64,000 nt of DNA from Hyaloscypha bicolor E. Taxonomy: Eukaryota > Ascomycota > Leotiomycetes > Helotiales > Hyaloscyphaceae. The first letter of the stretch is position 1; each line of letters opens with the position of its first letter. Location of the stretch: assembly GCF_002865645.1 (NCBI RefSeq), contig NW_020194684.1:527308-591307 (forward strand). Reading direction: 5' to 3'. Below, piece by piece: positions 46,525 through 57,982 of this stretch. The position numbers and the translations under genes were made by a program. The notes below the pieces were generated by a model. That model was not told the origin of the DNA. It saw nothing but the letters and a program-made list of their open reading frames with translations, and did no database searches.

Positions 46525-48362
46525 TTATTCCTCCCTTCGTCGGGGTAACCATGCCACTGCCGCTATCAGAGCCAGTGACACCCAGGCCTTCGATCGCGCC
46601 GGGCCCTCCCAGGCCTCAAACGGCTCACCGATATCTGTTCCCGGTGGTGGGAACATCTTGTTGGCGGCAAAGAACAGTATTGCGCTGATAACGAAACCGA
46701 CGATGCAGTTGAGTTGATAGATTTTGACCGCTGAATTCGTCTTGCTCATGACGTTCTCGACAAGACCAGCTGTGTAGAATTGAATTAGTCTCTGATTGAA
46801 ACGTTGGGTGCCATAGCCGAAGAAACTTACGCATTGAAGGCAGGATTGCAATAATGTAAGGCACTGTGGAACGAAAGTTGATGCCCTTGTAATAACAGTA
46901 AATGGATTGTGGTCCACCGTTGAACATGTCTGGGATCTTCCAGTTTCCTTTGCGGAGGACATAATAGTCGATAATGAGGATTGCAGTCGTAGGTCCAGTG
47001 ACGACACCAAAACTGCCGATGACGGAAAGGAAGACGGTGGCTTGGGTGAAGAAGCGCCATGGCTGGCAAAGAACGCCAAGTGTGCAAAGGATGAGAGAGC
47101 CTCTCTTCATGGAGACATAGCGAGGAAATCCGCCCGCGAGGTCCATTCCTGCTGTGATATTGTTCTGAGTAGCGTTTACAAAAACCTGATGACCGAAGAT
47201 TGCCATTCCGGCGAAGAAGAGTGCAGCTCGAGATCCGGCTGTGTACTCCGATTTTAGTACAAACTGGAGATAGGTCAGGGGTTGCCAGTACGTCGTTCCA
47301 TAATGCGCCTTTGTTGCAGAGGCAGTCAAAACGCCGAGGAGGGAGCAGAGAGTGATGACAATGGGCATTCCGAGAATAGTTCCAATAACATGGGAATCCT
47401 TCTTCTTGGCAAAACGGGTCCAGTCCGCAAATCGATCAGCAGCACCTCCATATGTGCCAACGACTGTGGAGATACACTGAATAAACCTAAAAGCTCGGTT
47501 GCTCGAGGATATGGCAACTGCAGGCGAAACCAAATTTCCAGCCGAGCCTCCATTCACACTGACGGCATAGGCCATGATCCCAAAAACGGTTCCCATTGTT
47601 CCGATGAAGGCTGGCCACATAAGTGGTTCTAGCTTATGTGGTGGGACGAACAGAATAACTGGAACATATAGGATCATATAGAGGAAGAAGCCAACGAGGT
47701 TTTGAGTGGTTACTCCAGAACTATGTTCCCGTTAGTCTACGTTTATATGCGGATTTGAACTGCTACCTTTCAGGCAATGTATTTTTCAGATGCAAATATG
47801 AGGGAGACATAGAACCAAGCATTAGTGAGATTGCTTGCCCTAGAACTTGGTTAGGACTTGACGACACTTTAGGCCATTGTTAATTGACAAACCTCCATAA
47901 TATGCTTGCAAGCCGAAAAAGACCATATTGCTTAAAAAGCCGAGGATTAAAGGGAGATACCATCCGCGAAATCCAAAGGAGACACGCGCGGACATGGTAT
48001 ATGAAAGTCAGGTTCATATCTAGATGGCCGGGAATGGAGATGTGTACAAATCCCAAGTGGTTAATGGCCCCCACCTTGCCCATAAGCAGGGCGTTCAAGG
48101 ACGAAAGAGATGCGCCGATTAAGACAGCACCACAGGTCTGACCAGCAGTTAAGCCAAGCGTAACATAAGACGATCCAATGGCGAAAGTAGAGAGACCACC
48201 GCCGCAGGTGACCCAGAAAAGCAGGTAGGCACCGATTCCGTAGGTGCGCTCCTTCTCCACGATGGGATACAGGTCGTGGTTGCCCCATTTTGTTGTTCCT
48301 TTATCTTGGTGGATATCTGTCCGAGCTGGCAGCTCTGCCCACCTCAGCCATGATGGGGCCAT
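46525..48362 (-). CDS. NCS1-family nucleobase permease, one intron lacks its AG acceptor
   Basis: Five exons on the minus strand: 48362-48048, 47998-47893, 47839-47767, 47720-46831 and 46769-46525, 542 residues if spliced so. NCS1 permeases import uracil, uridine, allantoin, purines or thiamine with protons. Seen features: N-terminal WGNHDLYPI, YGIGAYLLFWVTCGG, ARVSFGFRGWYLPLI, YYGGQAISLMLGS, LKNTLPESSGVTTQNLVGFFLYM, then GGAADRFADWTRFAKK, NNITAGMDLAGGFPRYVSMKRG, IDYYVLRKG and MFPPPGTDI near the end. Three introns are canonical. Intron 1 (47999-48047) has a GTACAC donor and a CTGAC branch site, but ends ...TTTCATAT where AG is required, and no other AG lies between the last in-frame stop and the conserved frame. 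The gene may thus be non-functional or carry an error. It lies downstream of the deaminase gene on the same strand. Confidence 0.8.
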
Positions 48363-49114
48363 TGTTATGAAAGGGAATTTACAAGAAAATGAAGACCAAA
48401 AACTCGTTTATTACTGCTGTGTAAATGAGAAAGGTGAAGTTCAAAGAAGACAAACAATTGGGAATATCAAAATTAAAATAGCAGATGCAAGCATATAAGA
48501 GCATCTTTCTTATCTTTGCGTTCGCCCCGCTATGATCTAGATGGGGATCTTGACCCATCTTAATCCCACTATGGCGCCTGCAAAGCATGGCAATATCCAC
48601 AATTCCCATGTTGTCGGGATGGGCCTGCGGATGGGCCTGCCGATCAACATGCGGAGGTTGAGATGCATTAATAGCAGCATTAAAGATAAGGAAACCACCA
48701 GAAATTAGAATAGAGTGGGCCAAGTTCGCGATCAAGGGAGTAAAGATAAGGATGTACAACTAAGGTCAGCTCGACAATAAAAGTTTAAAAGAAAAGGAGG
48801 GGGTTCGGCAGTGTTTCCCGCTGCCAAGCATTTAGATAAGAACATCGTTCCAACTCTGCAGAAATGCTTGGCCGCAGCACCAAGTAATAACTGGGAAAGA
48901 AAAATGTTGCTGATTTGCCACATCGACTATCACAGAGAGCTGTACGCCGTCCTCTGTTTAAGTGCATAAACCCAACTCATGGCGTTTTTGCACGGTATCG
49001 CCATCACCACTTTCAGGCACCCACCAGGAGTGGGAACAGGGACACGAGTTGAACTCGGTTCTCCGGCCATCTGGTTCAATGCTGTGCAGAGATACATTTC
49101 TCAATTTCGCCGTC
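48363..49114. other. Intergenic region between permease and deaminase
   Basis: Contains the 3' end of the deaminase transcript and the promoter of the NCS1 permease, both on the minus strand. ORFs at 48379-48759 and 48962-49699 are motif-free or antisense to the deaminase. No binding site was evident by eye. Confidence 0.4.
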
Positions 49115-50710
49115 TCATCGGATGGGCCACCTCCCCTTAACCTTTTCCGTGAGCCTTGCTCTCTTCACAACCTCATGCCCTCTCTTCTCCCCCTCCTTCC
49201 ACACCTCCTCCTCATCCATTGTCGTCAACTTCCCACTTTTCACCACAATCTTCCCATCCACAACAACCATGTCGACATCTTTCCCTGTCGCACAATAGAC
49301 CACCGCACTGACCGGCGAATAGTACGGCTGCAGATGCACATACCTCATATCGATAGCCACAAAGTCCGCCTTCTTGCCTACCTCCAGACTCCCAATCGAA
49401 TCATCCAATCCCAAGGCTTTAGCACCGTTGATAGTAGCCATCTCCATCACGGTTTCCGCCGGAACGAGCGTAGGATCATAACTCTTCGCTTTGTGAATAA
49501 TACCCGCCAACTTCATCTCTTGCAGCAGATCATTCGTGTTATTGCATGGTGCGCCATCGGTTCCCAAGCCCACGTTCACGCCAGAGTCCAGCAACTCAGG
49601 GACTCGACAGATGCCAGAAGCAAGCTTCGAGTTCGAGGTCGGGCAGTGAGCGACATGAGTTTTGGTCTCAGCGAGCTTTGCTATATCGGAATCATCTAAG
49701 TGGACCATGTGAACGAGGACAGTGTTGGGACCTAGGAGTCCTACTGAGTCGCAGTACGACATCGGTGTGTGCGAGAGCGTTTTGAAGAAGGCGCGGTCGG
49801 CGGCAACTTCGGCGCAGTGCATAGTGATTGGGATTCCTTGGGTTTTCGAGATGGATGTCATTTCCTTGTACAGGGCGTCCGAAACTCTGCAATCAAACTA
49901 TAAGCACCCACTTTACATAAGAGGGTTGGAGGAACGCTTACCCGCCAGGTGTTCTGGCACCAAACCAGACTCGAATCCGGTCGTTTGCTGCCTTATCCCA
50001 TTTCTTGTGCATATCAAGAGCTCCGAGTAAGGACATCTCACGGTTTTCGACCAGGCCTGGATGCATAGCCCACTTTGGATCGCCTGCGTATTTGCCGCTG
50101 TCCATGACGATCTTGCCTAAGCAGCCGCGGATACCGCTCTCTTCTACAGCACGACAGAGTCCGTCGAATCCGTACCGATCGGCAAACTAATGGGATGTTA
50201 GTCCTCTGAGAAGAATCACGTGACGAAGAAAGTACTCACCATACTCTCGAGGAAACATGTTGTGCCAGTCAAGAGCATTTCAGCGATGCTAATGCGGGCA
50301 GCTGCATACCCATCTTCGTGTGTAAAGTTACCTTGAAGCACCCAAATACGTTCGCATAGCCAGGAGACAAGTTCGAGGTCATCAGCGGCACCTGGTTGGT
50401 ACATTTCATGTCAGCACCTTGAACACTTCACTACTTGGTGGCAACAACCTCCCCAAATAAAACGGAAACTTGATCGAAATCAATGCTCACCTCGCAGCAG
50501 TGTTTGTGCTGTGTGCATATGAGTGCTTATCAAGCCAGGGATGATGATGCGACCTTCCAAGTTCACAACCACCTCGGATGGGTGCAGTTTGGTCAAGGCA
50601 TCAGTCTTGTCGACGGCTGCTATTAAGTTGTCTTGGACTAGAATAGCTCCATCGAGAATTATCTCCCTCGAGGAGTTCACTGTGATAATCGTTGCGTGTG
50701 TGTAAAGCAT
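49115..50710 (-). CDS. Amidohydrolase-family deaminase (TRZ/ATZ type)
   Basis: Four exons on the minus strand: 50710-50491, 50391-50240, 50186-49942 and 49886-49115 (introns 99, 53 and 55 bases), 462 residues. The metal-dependent hydrolase core is complete: HMH (His64 and His66) in [20 protein letters not shown] with the third His and the catalytic Glu, VHMVHLDD with the next His, and [11 protein letters not shown] with the metal Asp. This ligand order is that of the TRZ/ATZ and adenosine/8-oxoguanine/guanine deaminase-like enzymes. A purine or pterin base is the likely substrate, because the gene sits between an NCS1 permease and a UapA-like permease and shares an intergenic region with the latter; this is inference. 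The chosen ATG gives the standard family start [12 protein letters not shown]. Confidence 0.9.
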
Positions 50711-50927
50711 TTCTGCCCTCAATTCGGGTGATCCCGTACACGAAAGAGTGGTCGATGCTGAGGGTTGCAAGACTTTCCTAATACAGGTTTCAAATTTTAA
50801 TATCCAAAAGCCATGAGCTTCAAACGAGAGAAAGGTTGTTTCGAAGCAGACACTGTGCTTTATCAATGAGGTACCTCTCAGAATTTGACGTGAGTGAATG
50901 CGGTGATCATTCGCTGGATGCGGGGGC

Positions 50928-51130
50928 TGATAGGCGTTCGTGGCTTGACAACAGTGGAGTCCGCCCTATTTGCTGGAAGGAAGCGGCCGCTGAGGAGAGC
51001 AAACAACTTTTCCTCGCCAAAGGATCCTCCTTTGGGGAGTTTGATAGAAAAAGCAAGACCAATTCTTCGCTCTCCGGGGTCCTGGTGTTGGAAGGAAGCG
51101 GCTCCCGCGGCCAATTCGGGGAAATGATAG
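50928..51130 (+). promoter_or_regulatory. Cluster of three TGATAG GATA-factor sites
   Basis: TGATAG occurs at 50928-50933, 51043-51048 and 51125-51130, all in the same orientation within 203 bases. HGATAR is the recognition sequence of the AreA/NIT2 nitrogen regulators, and clustered sites are typical of their strongly controlled targets. Single sites are frequent by chance; the cluster and context are what carry weight. Confidence 0.45.
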
Positions 51131-51207
51131 AGCGTGATTTTGTCTCCCCAAAATTTTCCCTTCCACAGGAAAAAGGAAAAGGGGCGAGGTTGTATTTTGG
51201 GTGCCCG

Positions 51208-51221
51208 TCGGCGGGCTCCGA
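51208..51221 (+). promoter_or_regulatory. UaY-type binding site TCGG-N6-CCGA
   Basis: TCGGCGGGCTCCGA is an exact match to TCGG-N6-CCGA, the inverted repeat bound by the Zn2Cys6 purine-pathway activator UaY in Aspergillus nidulans. It stands 454 bases before the UapA-like start codon and about 500 before the deaminase start. The gene pair and the site fit each other; binding itself is inferred. Confidence 0.65.
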
Positions 51222-51674
51222 TGCTTCTTGATTGGCTCAACCCCACTGCACCAAACCTCCGACACTTCGGCCTCGACCACGGTCTATCACCTGCACAGAA
51301 TTCTCCCCGAAACCCCAGACTTTGTCCCCCCACGGGCCGCGCCACCTCTTGCCCAAAGTATCGACGGCTTGACATCCGCACGGTACCGACCCAGTGGTTG
51401 ACAGCGGATTGTAAAATTTGGAACAAACCTCATGATCCTTATCTTTGAAGCCTCAATGTGTCGTGAGCTACTGTATAAAGATGTGCTCTGGCGCCTCCCA
51501 CCGGACGAGAGAACTGGTAAACAGTGCCACCTCGACCCATATCCATCACTGAAGTTGTCAACTTGCTAGGTTCGCTTTGTAAGGCAAGTTGAAAAGAGCA
51601 GCGCTCCACTGTCCGCCTGCTCCATCCCAACCCTCACAGGAATCAAGGGCAAGCTACTCAACTTCACCGTCAAC

Positions 51675-53623
51675 ATGTCCGAAGATGCTATCGTACCGGC
51701 CAATGCCCGAAAGCCGACTTTTGGGGACCGCGCCTCAAGCCTTGGACGCCGTATTGTGAAGAAGTTCACAACCAAGCATGGCCTCCTCGGTGACTACGAC
51801 TATGGCTTCCTGTTCCTGCCCAACATCCCATTCATGAAGAAGGACCCCCGTGCCGCTCCATTCTTCGGCCTCAATGACCAGATGCCTGTTGTCCTAGCAC
51901 TTTTGCTTGGTTTCCAGCATGCGCTTGCCATGTTAGCTGGTATTATTACTCCTCCTTTGATCATGAGCGGTCAAGGAGGTGTCAATCTGTCGGAGGGAGA
52001 ACAGCAGTATCTCGTTTCGACTTCTCTGATTGTGTGTGGGATTCTGTCTGCTGTTCAGATCACGAGATTTCATATCCGTGGAACACCGTGAGTCCCTTGA
52101 GATCAAGATATCCAGTGGTAGCAGATGCTGATGAAGTGTAGATACCACATCGGAACAGGCCTCATCTCCGTCGTCGGCACCTCATTTGCAATCATACCTG
52201 TCGCTTCTGGTGCTTTCAAGCAAATGTACGCTAATGGCTTCTGTCCAAGTGCAGCAGACGGCACGCCCCTCGCCTGCCCAGACGCCTACGGCGCCATCAT
52301 CGGCACCGCAGCCTGTTGCGCTCTTGTCGAAATCCTCATCTCATTCATGCCTCCTCGTTTCATCCAGAAACTCTTCCCGCCCATTGTTACCGGTCCAACT
52401 GTCATGTTGATCGGTGTCACTCTCATTGGCGTCGGGTTCCAGAACTGGGCCGGAGGCAATGGCCCTTGTGCGGCGAGACCGACGGATGGGTTCTTCGAGC
52501 TCTGCCCCAATATCGCTGCCCCGCATGCGCTGCCTTGGGGGAGTGCTCAGTATATCGGCCTTGGATTCTCAGTCTTCGTTACCATCCTGCTCTGTGAGCG
52601 CTTCGGATCTCCTATCATGAAGTCCACAAGTGTCGTGATTGGACTACTTACTGGTTGCATTATCGGTGGAGCCACAGGATACTTTGACCGCTCTGGCATT
52701 GACTCAGCTCCATCAGCATCCTTCATCTGGGTATACACTTTCAAACTCCAGGTCTATGGTCCCCTCGTCCTTCCACTAATGGCAATTTTCATCATCTGTG
52801 CTTGCGAGGCTATCGGAGATATCACCGCTACCTGCGATGTTTCCCGTCTCGATGTCGAAGGCGAGCTGTTCGATTCTCGTATCCAGGGTGGCATTCTCGC
52901 CGACGGAATCAATGGAGTCCTCGCCGCTTTGATGACTATCACTCCTATGACGACATTCGCTCAAAATAACGGAGTTATCGCTTTGACACGGTGTGCGAAC
53001 CGCTCAGCTGGATACTGCTGTTGCCTGTTCTTGATCATTATGGGTGTTTTCACGAAGTTCGCTGCTTCCTTGGTCGCTATCCCAGGCCCGGTTCTTGGAG
53101 GGATGACGACTTTCCTCTTCTGTGCTGTGGCAGTTGCTGGTATGAGTATCACGTCCAAGGTGCCCTTCGACCGACGAAATCGGTTTATCTTGACAGCTGC
53201 TATGTCTCTTGGGTAAGTCGCCCCCCCCCCCAAACAAGCTTGACGGATTGCGCTGACTAGAAGATGTAGATTCGGAGCAACACTCATACCAAACTGGTTC
53301 AGCTACACCTTCACTTACGCTGGTGACAATCGGGCTTTGCAAGGGTTTTTGGACGCTATTGTCCTTGTCATGGAAACTGGTAAGCACTTTTAAACTTTCC
53401 AGGGCTTTACAAGGCTAATTTTCTGGGCTTAGGGTTCGCGGTGACAGCCGTGGTGGCATTGATTCTTAACCTCTCGCTTCCGTATGATGTCGAGGATGAT
53501 ACTGAGGCCATCAGTGCGACGGATGCCCAGGTTGCAACCTTCACAGAACATGACACCGGGGCTGAAATGAGTAAGCAGACGCCTGAGGTGGCTGAGAAGA
53601 ATGTCGAAGACTTGGCTGTATAA
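51675..53623 (+). CDS. UapA/UapC-like uric acid-xanthine permease (NAT/NCS2 family)
   Basis: Four exons: 51675-52087, 52142-53212, 53270-53379 and 53433-53623 (introns 54, 57 and 53 bases), 594 residues, close to A. nidulans UapA. The hydrophilic N-terminus contains the GDYDYGFLFLPNIPF element, and QHALAMLAGIITPP follows in the first span. The NAT signature appears as QNNGVIALTRCANR (about 412-425), with CEAIGDITATCDVS before it; these hold the substrate-binding and specificity residues. Fourteen membrane segments are expected. Family members carry uric acid and xanthine with protons at the plasma membrane. An acidic tail ends the protein. Intron 2 contains a run of 11 C. The gene is transcribed divergently from the deaminase. 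Confidence 0.95.
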
Positions 53624-53859
53624 AGTTGAAAAACATTCCTCTTCTTTTGGAAGGGCCTGTGACTGAAATTGCTTCAATGGTGGGGTATTAACAAGCGAAG
53701 CCTCTCAGGTTTGATAGGGAAGACCTTGCCTCGAAATAAAACACATTGGAAATCGAATCCGTTTTTTTAACTTCATGAAGGAAGAAAAGGAAGGAATGCA
53801 GTTCACTTGAGCAGTTGACCGTCGCCTCGCTCAGCCGAAATAAATCTGACAATCAATAC

Positions 53860-54985
53860 TTTCACTCCTCAAACCTCACACCCTCCGCAAAAGCCTTGTG
53901 CAATCTTCGTCCCCCGTCTTATAATGAGCACTAAGCTGCGCCGTAACACTAACATTACCCCTTGCCTCAAAGAGACAAACACACAAACAATATCACTGCC
54001 CCCAAATTGGAAATAACCAATCCCTTCTACTTCCTCAATGTGGTCACAACTTCCGCCGTTAAGATAAGCGACGAAACCTGCGCCATACCCAGTGGCAGGA
54101 CGGCCACGAGACCAATGGCATTATAGAGCACGATCAGGCCACCCGCTTGATACAACTGGTAGCCTGGGCTGTCTGGTGCGTCGAAGGTCACTTCAGAAGG
54201 GCCTGTGGAGATGGAGTGCAATTTGTAGCCTTCCTCGTGAGTATCGGGGTGAAGGCGGATGTGGCTGTCGTTGTGCGGGCTATGCGGTTTCCTTTGCGGC
54301 ACCAAACTCAGCGTCCTAACCTCCGTCGTCTTCCGGATAAGTTCAAGATACACCCGTCCCAGAATAACCCTCGCCTCCAACACCACACCACCAACCGGTG
54401 CATGCTGACAATGATACTCCGCGGGACTCAGAAACGAATGCGCGAAGATGCCGTTACTAAAGTGCTCTTTGTACGGGTTTCCTTCCAGTGGCTCCGAGAT
54501 CTCCCAGTGGATGGACTTGATCATTACTTCCAAGCCGGAGCGGATCCCGCATTAGCCGTCAAGGGCTCGAGTCTGCGGGCGACGGGAGGACGGTGGTGTC
54601 GGAGATGGCAGCGGTGGGCTGGTACGGGGTTGCAGTCGCGGGCGGAGAGCTCGTTGAAGGGTTTTCCGCCGCCGCGAGGCTCAAGGTGAGGTAATCGCCA
54701 TGTTGTAGCTTGAGAAGGCGAGGGAAGCCTTTAGCAAGGAGAGAGTGATGGATTCAGGCGTGTCGAGGAATTGGCCCATGGGCGGTGGCGTATTGGACCA
54801 TCCAGCTTGAGAGCCAGCTTAGAGCGTCGGGTTTCGGACCAGGCGGAATGGGCGTTTGGAGGGGCTTCGTTGTGGGTTGATCCAGCACGGAGCAGAAAAG
54901 GCGTAAGGCGTTGTTGTCGTCTGTCTCTTAGGGGCCTTTGCATGAGACCCAGAACAGGAGAGCATTGAGGAACGTGTAGTAGTTT
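53860..54985 (-). pseudogene. Broken phosphatidylserine decarboxylase-like gene
   Basis: On the minus strand, frames in order give NALRLFCSVLDQPTT, SSWMVQYATAHG, then (frame change) QFLDTPESITLSLLKASL, TTVLPSPADS, then (frame change) IHWEISEPLEGNPYKEHF, FAHSFLSPAEYHCQHAPVGG, VLEARVILGRVYLEL and IGLVAVLPLGMAQVSSLILTAEVVTTLRK. A stop follows, and the conserved end appears in other frames (IGYFQFGGSDIV, then NVSVTAQLSAHYK). This is the course of the fungal phosphatidylserine decarboxylase-like family, which makes phosphatidylethanolamine or decarboxylates related substrates. The YH-x-x-H-x-PV-G stretch is altered to YHCQHAPVGG but kept. At least four frameshifts show it is dead. The autocatalytic serine region cannot be judged. 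Confidence 0.8.
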
Positions 54986-55565
54986 GAGACTGATTTTATA
55001 GCGGTCATTCCACGGATGCCGCGCGAGCGGACGCTGGCGATTTACTGCGTTGGATTTGGAGAGCCAATCCTTCGTTGATGAGCTCTGACAACCTTTTTAT
55101 GCCATGATTGCTGTTTTCTTCTGTCGTTTCTCTGATACAGATTGGAGGCGGCTTCGACAATTTTTCCGCTCAACCCAAATCGCTGTGTAGCAGGAGCATG
55201 CGTTGAAAGAAGGAAATGGTGAAATACAAAGCTTGGAGCGAGAAACCTTCAGGCAGAGCTTGATCTTTTTAAATTTAAAGAGCCCAGTCCAAAAGACACT
55301 TATCAACTATTGCAATTTGCTTTCCAATACATCGGCGTCGCAAGTTAGCAACAAACGATCTAGTACTTAAGATCGTGTGATCCAACACAACTTGGATCCG
55401 CTTTCCCCTTTAGTCTGCCGGGTATGGGAACTACCACCCGACCAACTTCACTAATTTAAAAACTGACACTTGCCATTCTGCTCTATGGCAAAGAAGAGGA
55501 GAAGCAAAAGGGGCCGCATGTGTTAGAAAATAGGACGTAATGATGCAGGGAAACAAATGCGACGT
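54986..55565. other. Intergenic region, no supported gene
   Basis: Between the decarboxylase remnant and the 3' end of the GH76 gene. Only one 69-codon minus frame (55097-55306) without motif is open. Nothing else is seen. Confidence 0.4.
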
Positions 55566-57017
55566 CTATTCCAAAATCATAGTTATGCTTCCCCCCAAAA
55601 CGCCGAGAAGGACCAGCGCCGTCAGAATCCCCGCTCCAGCCCGATCAGCAGTCGTGACTGGGCCCGTAGTTAATCTCGAAGAAGCCGTACTCCCAGTCCC
55701 AGCATTTACATCCCCCCGACTCGTCCCCGTACCCTTCACGGCGCTCACCCACCCAGGCACTTCATCCACCAAGTTGCTTTGCACTGCCTCTAGCACTGCC
55801 ATCTGCTCCCCAACCCCTAAGCTACCATCGTTTGTCATGTTCCATCTCAACCCGCACTCTGTCCCTCTCTTACCCGCAGTACAAGTACCGACTGCTGCTT
55901 TTGCAGTTGTTCTCAGTTTTGCCATGATAACGTCGTGCGTGAAGGGAGCAAGTCCTGCGGTTGCGGCGAGCCAGCGAGCGAAGTATGCTTTGAAGGAGCG
56001 TTGATCGATGTTGCACTTGCCGAATTCGCAGGGCTCGAACATTATGCCGGCATCATCGAAGAACAATAACGAGGCGTTGAGCAATCCAGTGACTCGTTCT
56101 TGCCACAAAGCGCTCCCATTTGTCTGAAGACCATGAGCTTAGAATCAAAATGGAGAGGGACGCATACTCACATAGTTGTACATCGCTGCACCACCCAGAA
56201 GAAAAATCCCGGCATTGTATGTCCAAGTATTCGGATCCTTCTGCGTGCAATTATCGGTGTTATGCGTTCCATCGACAATTTTATACTGCGGCGACATGAG
56301 ACCAACCCCATTCATCCAATCCCAAGTCTTGAGGGCCCAATCCGCATATGTTGCATTCCCCGTGTATAGCGCAAGCCTCGCTGCCAAGTTGAAGACACAC
56401 CCGTTCGATATACTATTCTTGTAATTGAACCCATTGTTGAAAGTGAAGATCTGCCATCGGAAGCCTCCATTACATGTTGTTTCGTCCCACCGCGGGGTCT
56501 GTGTGTTGAATACCCCCTGAGCCAGTGCAAGCCATCCTGGCTTCCCTGCTGGCGGATCTGGGAATTTCGTTTCTGCCGCCGTCATCGCTGCCATTCCCCA
56601 GAATCCTTGATCGTCATTTCCTTCTGTTTTCGTCTGATTCAACGGCATATAATCCCCATCGTCTCCAGCCTGGTGTAGCAATGCTTGCGTTGTCACAGCG
56701 TTGTAAGTCGAGTCGCCCGTATAATACCAGTAGTTGATCATCGTCCCGAACCTGAGGAGAATGCTGTCAGCAGCGCAAGGAACACTGGGGGGCGGATCTC
56801 ACATAGCACCAGCCTCCCACCAGAAGTATGGATCTGGAAGGTTTCCAGGCACGTCCCCGGTATTGTTTCCCGTGTAGTAGCTCATTAAATCGAACGCTAT
56901 CGTGCTCGCTGCGGCTTTGATCGAATCTTTCGAGGTGAGATCGAGGGTGATGGCAGCTTCTGCTCCTTGACCGGCAAGCACGCAGAGAGACCAAACAAGC
57001 TGTGCCCTTACCCTCAT
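55566..57017 (-). CDS. GH76 alpha-1,6-mannanase (Dfg5/Dcw1-like), GPI-anchored
   Basis: Three exons on the minus strand: 57017-56803, 56751-56172 and 56123-55566 (introns 51 and 48 bases), 450 residues. A signal peptide ([19 protein letters not shown]) precedes the GH76 fold. The paired catalytic aspartates are in GNDDQGFWG (about residues 115-116). Family motifs include [62 protein letters not shown] and [20 protein letters not shown] Thr/Ser-rich stem and a hydrophobic tail ([16 protein letters not shown]) indicate a GPI anchor. Dfg5/Dcw1 enzymes are thought to attach GPI-mannoproteins to cell-wall glucan, so a wall-assembly role at the plasma membrane is likely. All splice sites keep the frame. 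Confidence 0.93.
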
Positions 57018-57980
57018 GATGGACGATTTATAAAAGGATTCGGGAGAGAAACGACAGTGGATGGAAGATCGTGCAGGTCAACTTCTAACGAGCGACAGAA
57101 CGCCGAGACAATGCTTCTAGGAAAGATATCGAGATTTCCGATAGCGACAGGAAGACGAAAACACCTACAATCTTAAGGTAGCTCGTGCGGAGGGCTTGGA
57201 AAGAACCCTCTACATGCCAAGGTACCATTCCAGCACAGCCCTGATGAACTGTCTCCAAAGGTGCTGCCCAGGCGACGGATCCTTATTATAAGATGGCACA
57301 TTGCGCGTCGCCAATTTCTCGCGGGCAAACATGTTGCTGCCCAGAGTCTTGGGTCAGCTGTTCATAGGACGATGACGGGGATAAGCTTTTATTGTGGGCT
57401 GCCAAGTAGCCGGAAAGACTTTATGAGACATCATCTCGTGTTCCCAAAACATTGGCAAAGTTCGAACAGACGCCGGATAGGTCTTGGACGGCAATTGAAT
57501 CGGGATCATTGGAGGCGAGAAGAAGATGAGTCCTGGGCGATGACTGCTCGTATTCTTGATGTGGTTGTCGAAATTGTCAGTGGACCACGAGGCACGAAGA
57601 GATAAAATGGAAAACGCGCTAAGAGAGTCATGCACGTGACTCGAGCTTCTTGCCCCTTTTGACCCCTTTTCTCTATCATCTCTCGGTTATAAGCGAGGCT
57701 TGCATGAACATTCTAAGGTCTTTCCTCTTGACAGTGCTAATGATAAGTAAATACATCAAGTAATTCTCGAGTACCTAACCCAGCCTATGGTTACACATCA
57801 AAACCATACCGCAAATGCAATGCAGGGATAACAAACCTCCCGCGTAAAAAATTTGCATCTCCAATCAAACGCCATCGAAATATCAAGCTTCGCCTTGTAC
57901 GACTTCACATCCCTAACAAGTGGGTGTTAGAGCAACACCTCCCTCTTATCACAAGTTAATCCCACAGGCAAGTGAACCTT
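57018..57980. other. Intergenic region, no supported gene
   Basis: 5' flank of the GH76 gene. A 114-codon plus frame (57261-57605) and its antisense carry no recognisable domain. Nothing else is evident. Confidence 0.4.
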
Positions 57981-57982
57981 GT

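Larger units (their letters stand above)
50711..51674. promoter_or_regulatory. Shared divergent promoter of deaminase and UapA-like genes
   Basis: The 964 bases between two outward-facing genes hold an exact UaY-type site (51208-51221), three TGATAG motifs (50928, 51043 and 51125) and an inverted CCAAT box (ATTGG near 51231). GGAAGGAAGCGGC is present twice (about 50979 and 51089). ORFs on both strands in this stretch lack motifs. The combination suggests coordinated nitrogen-catabolic control of both genes. Confidence 0.6.

Noticed and set aside
53220..53231. C homopolymer
   Set aside because: Lies inside a normal intron of the permease; likely only a length-variable tract.
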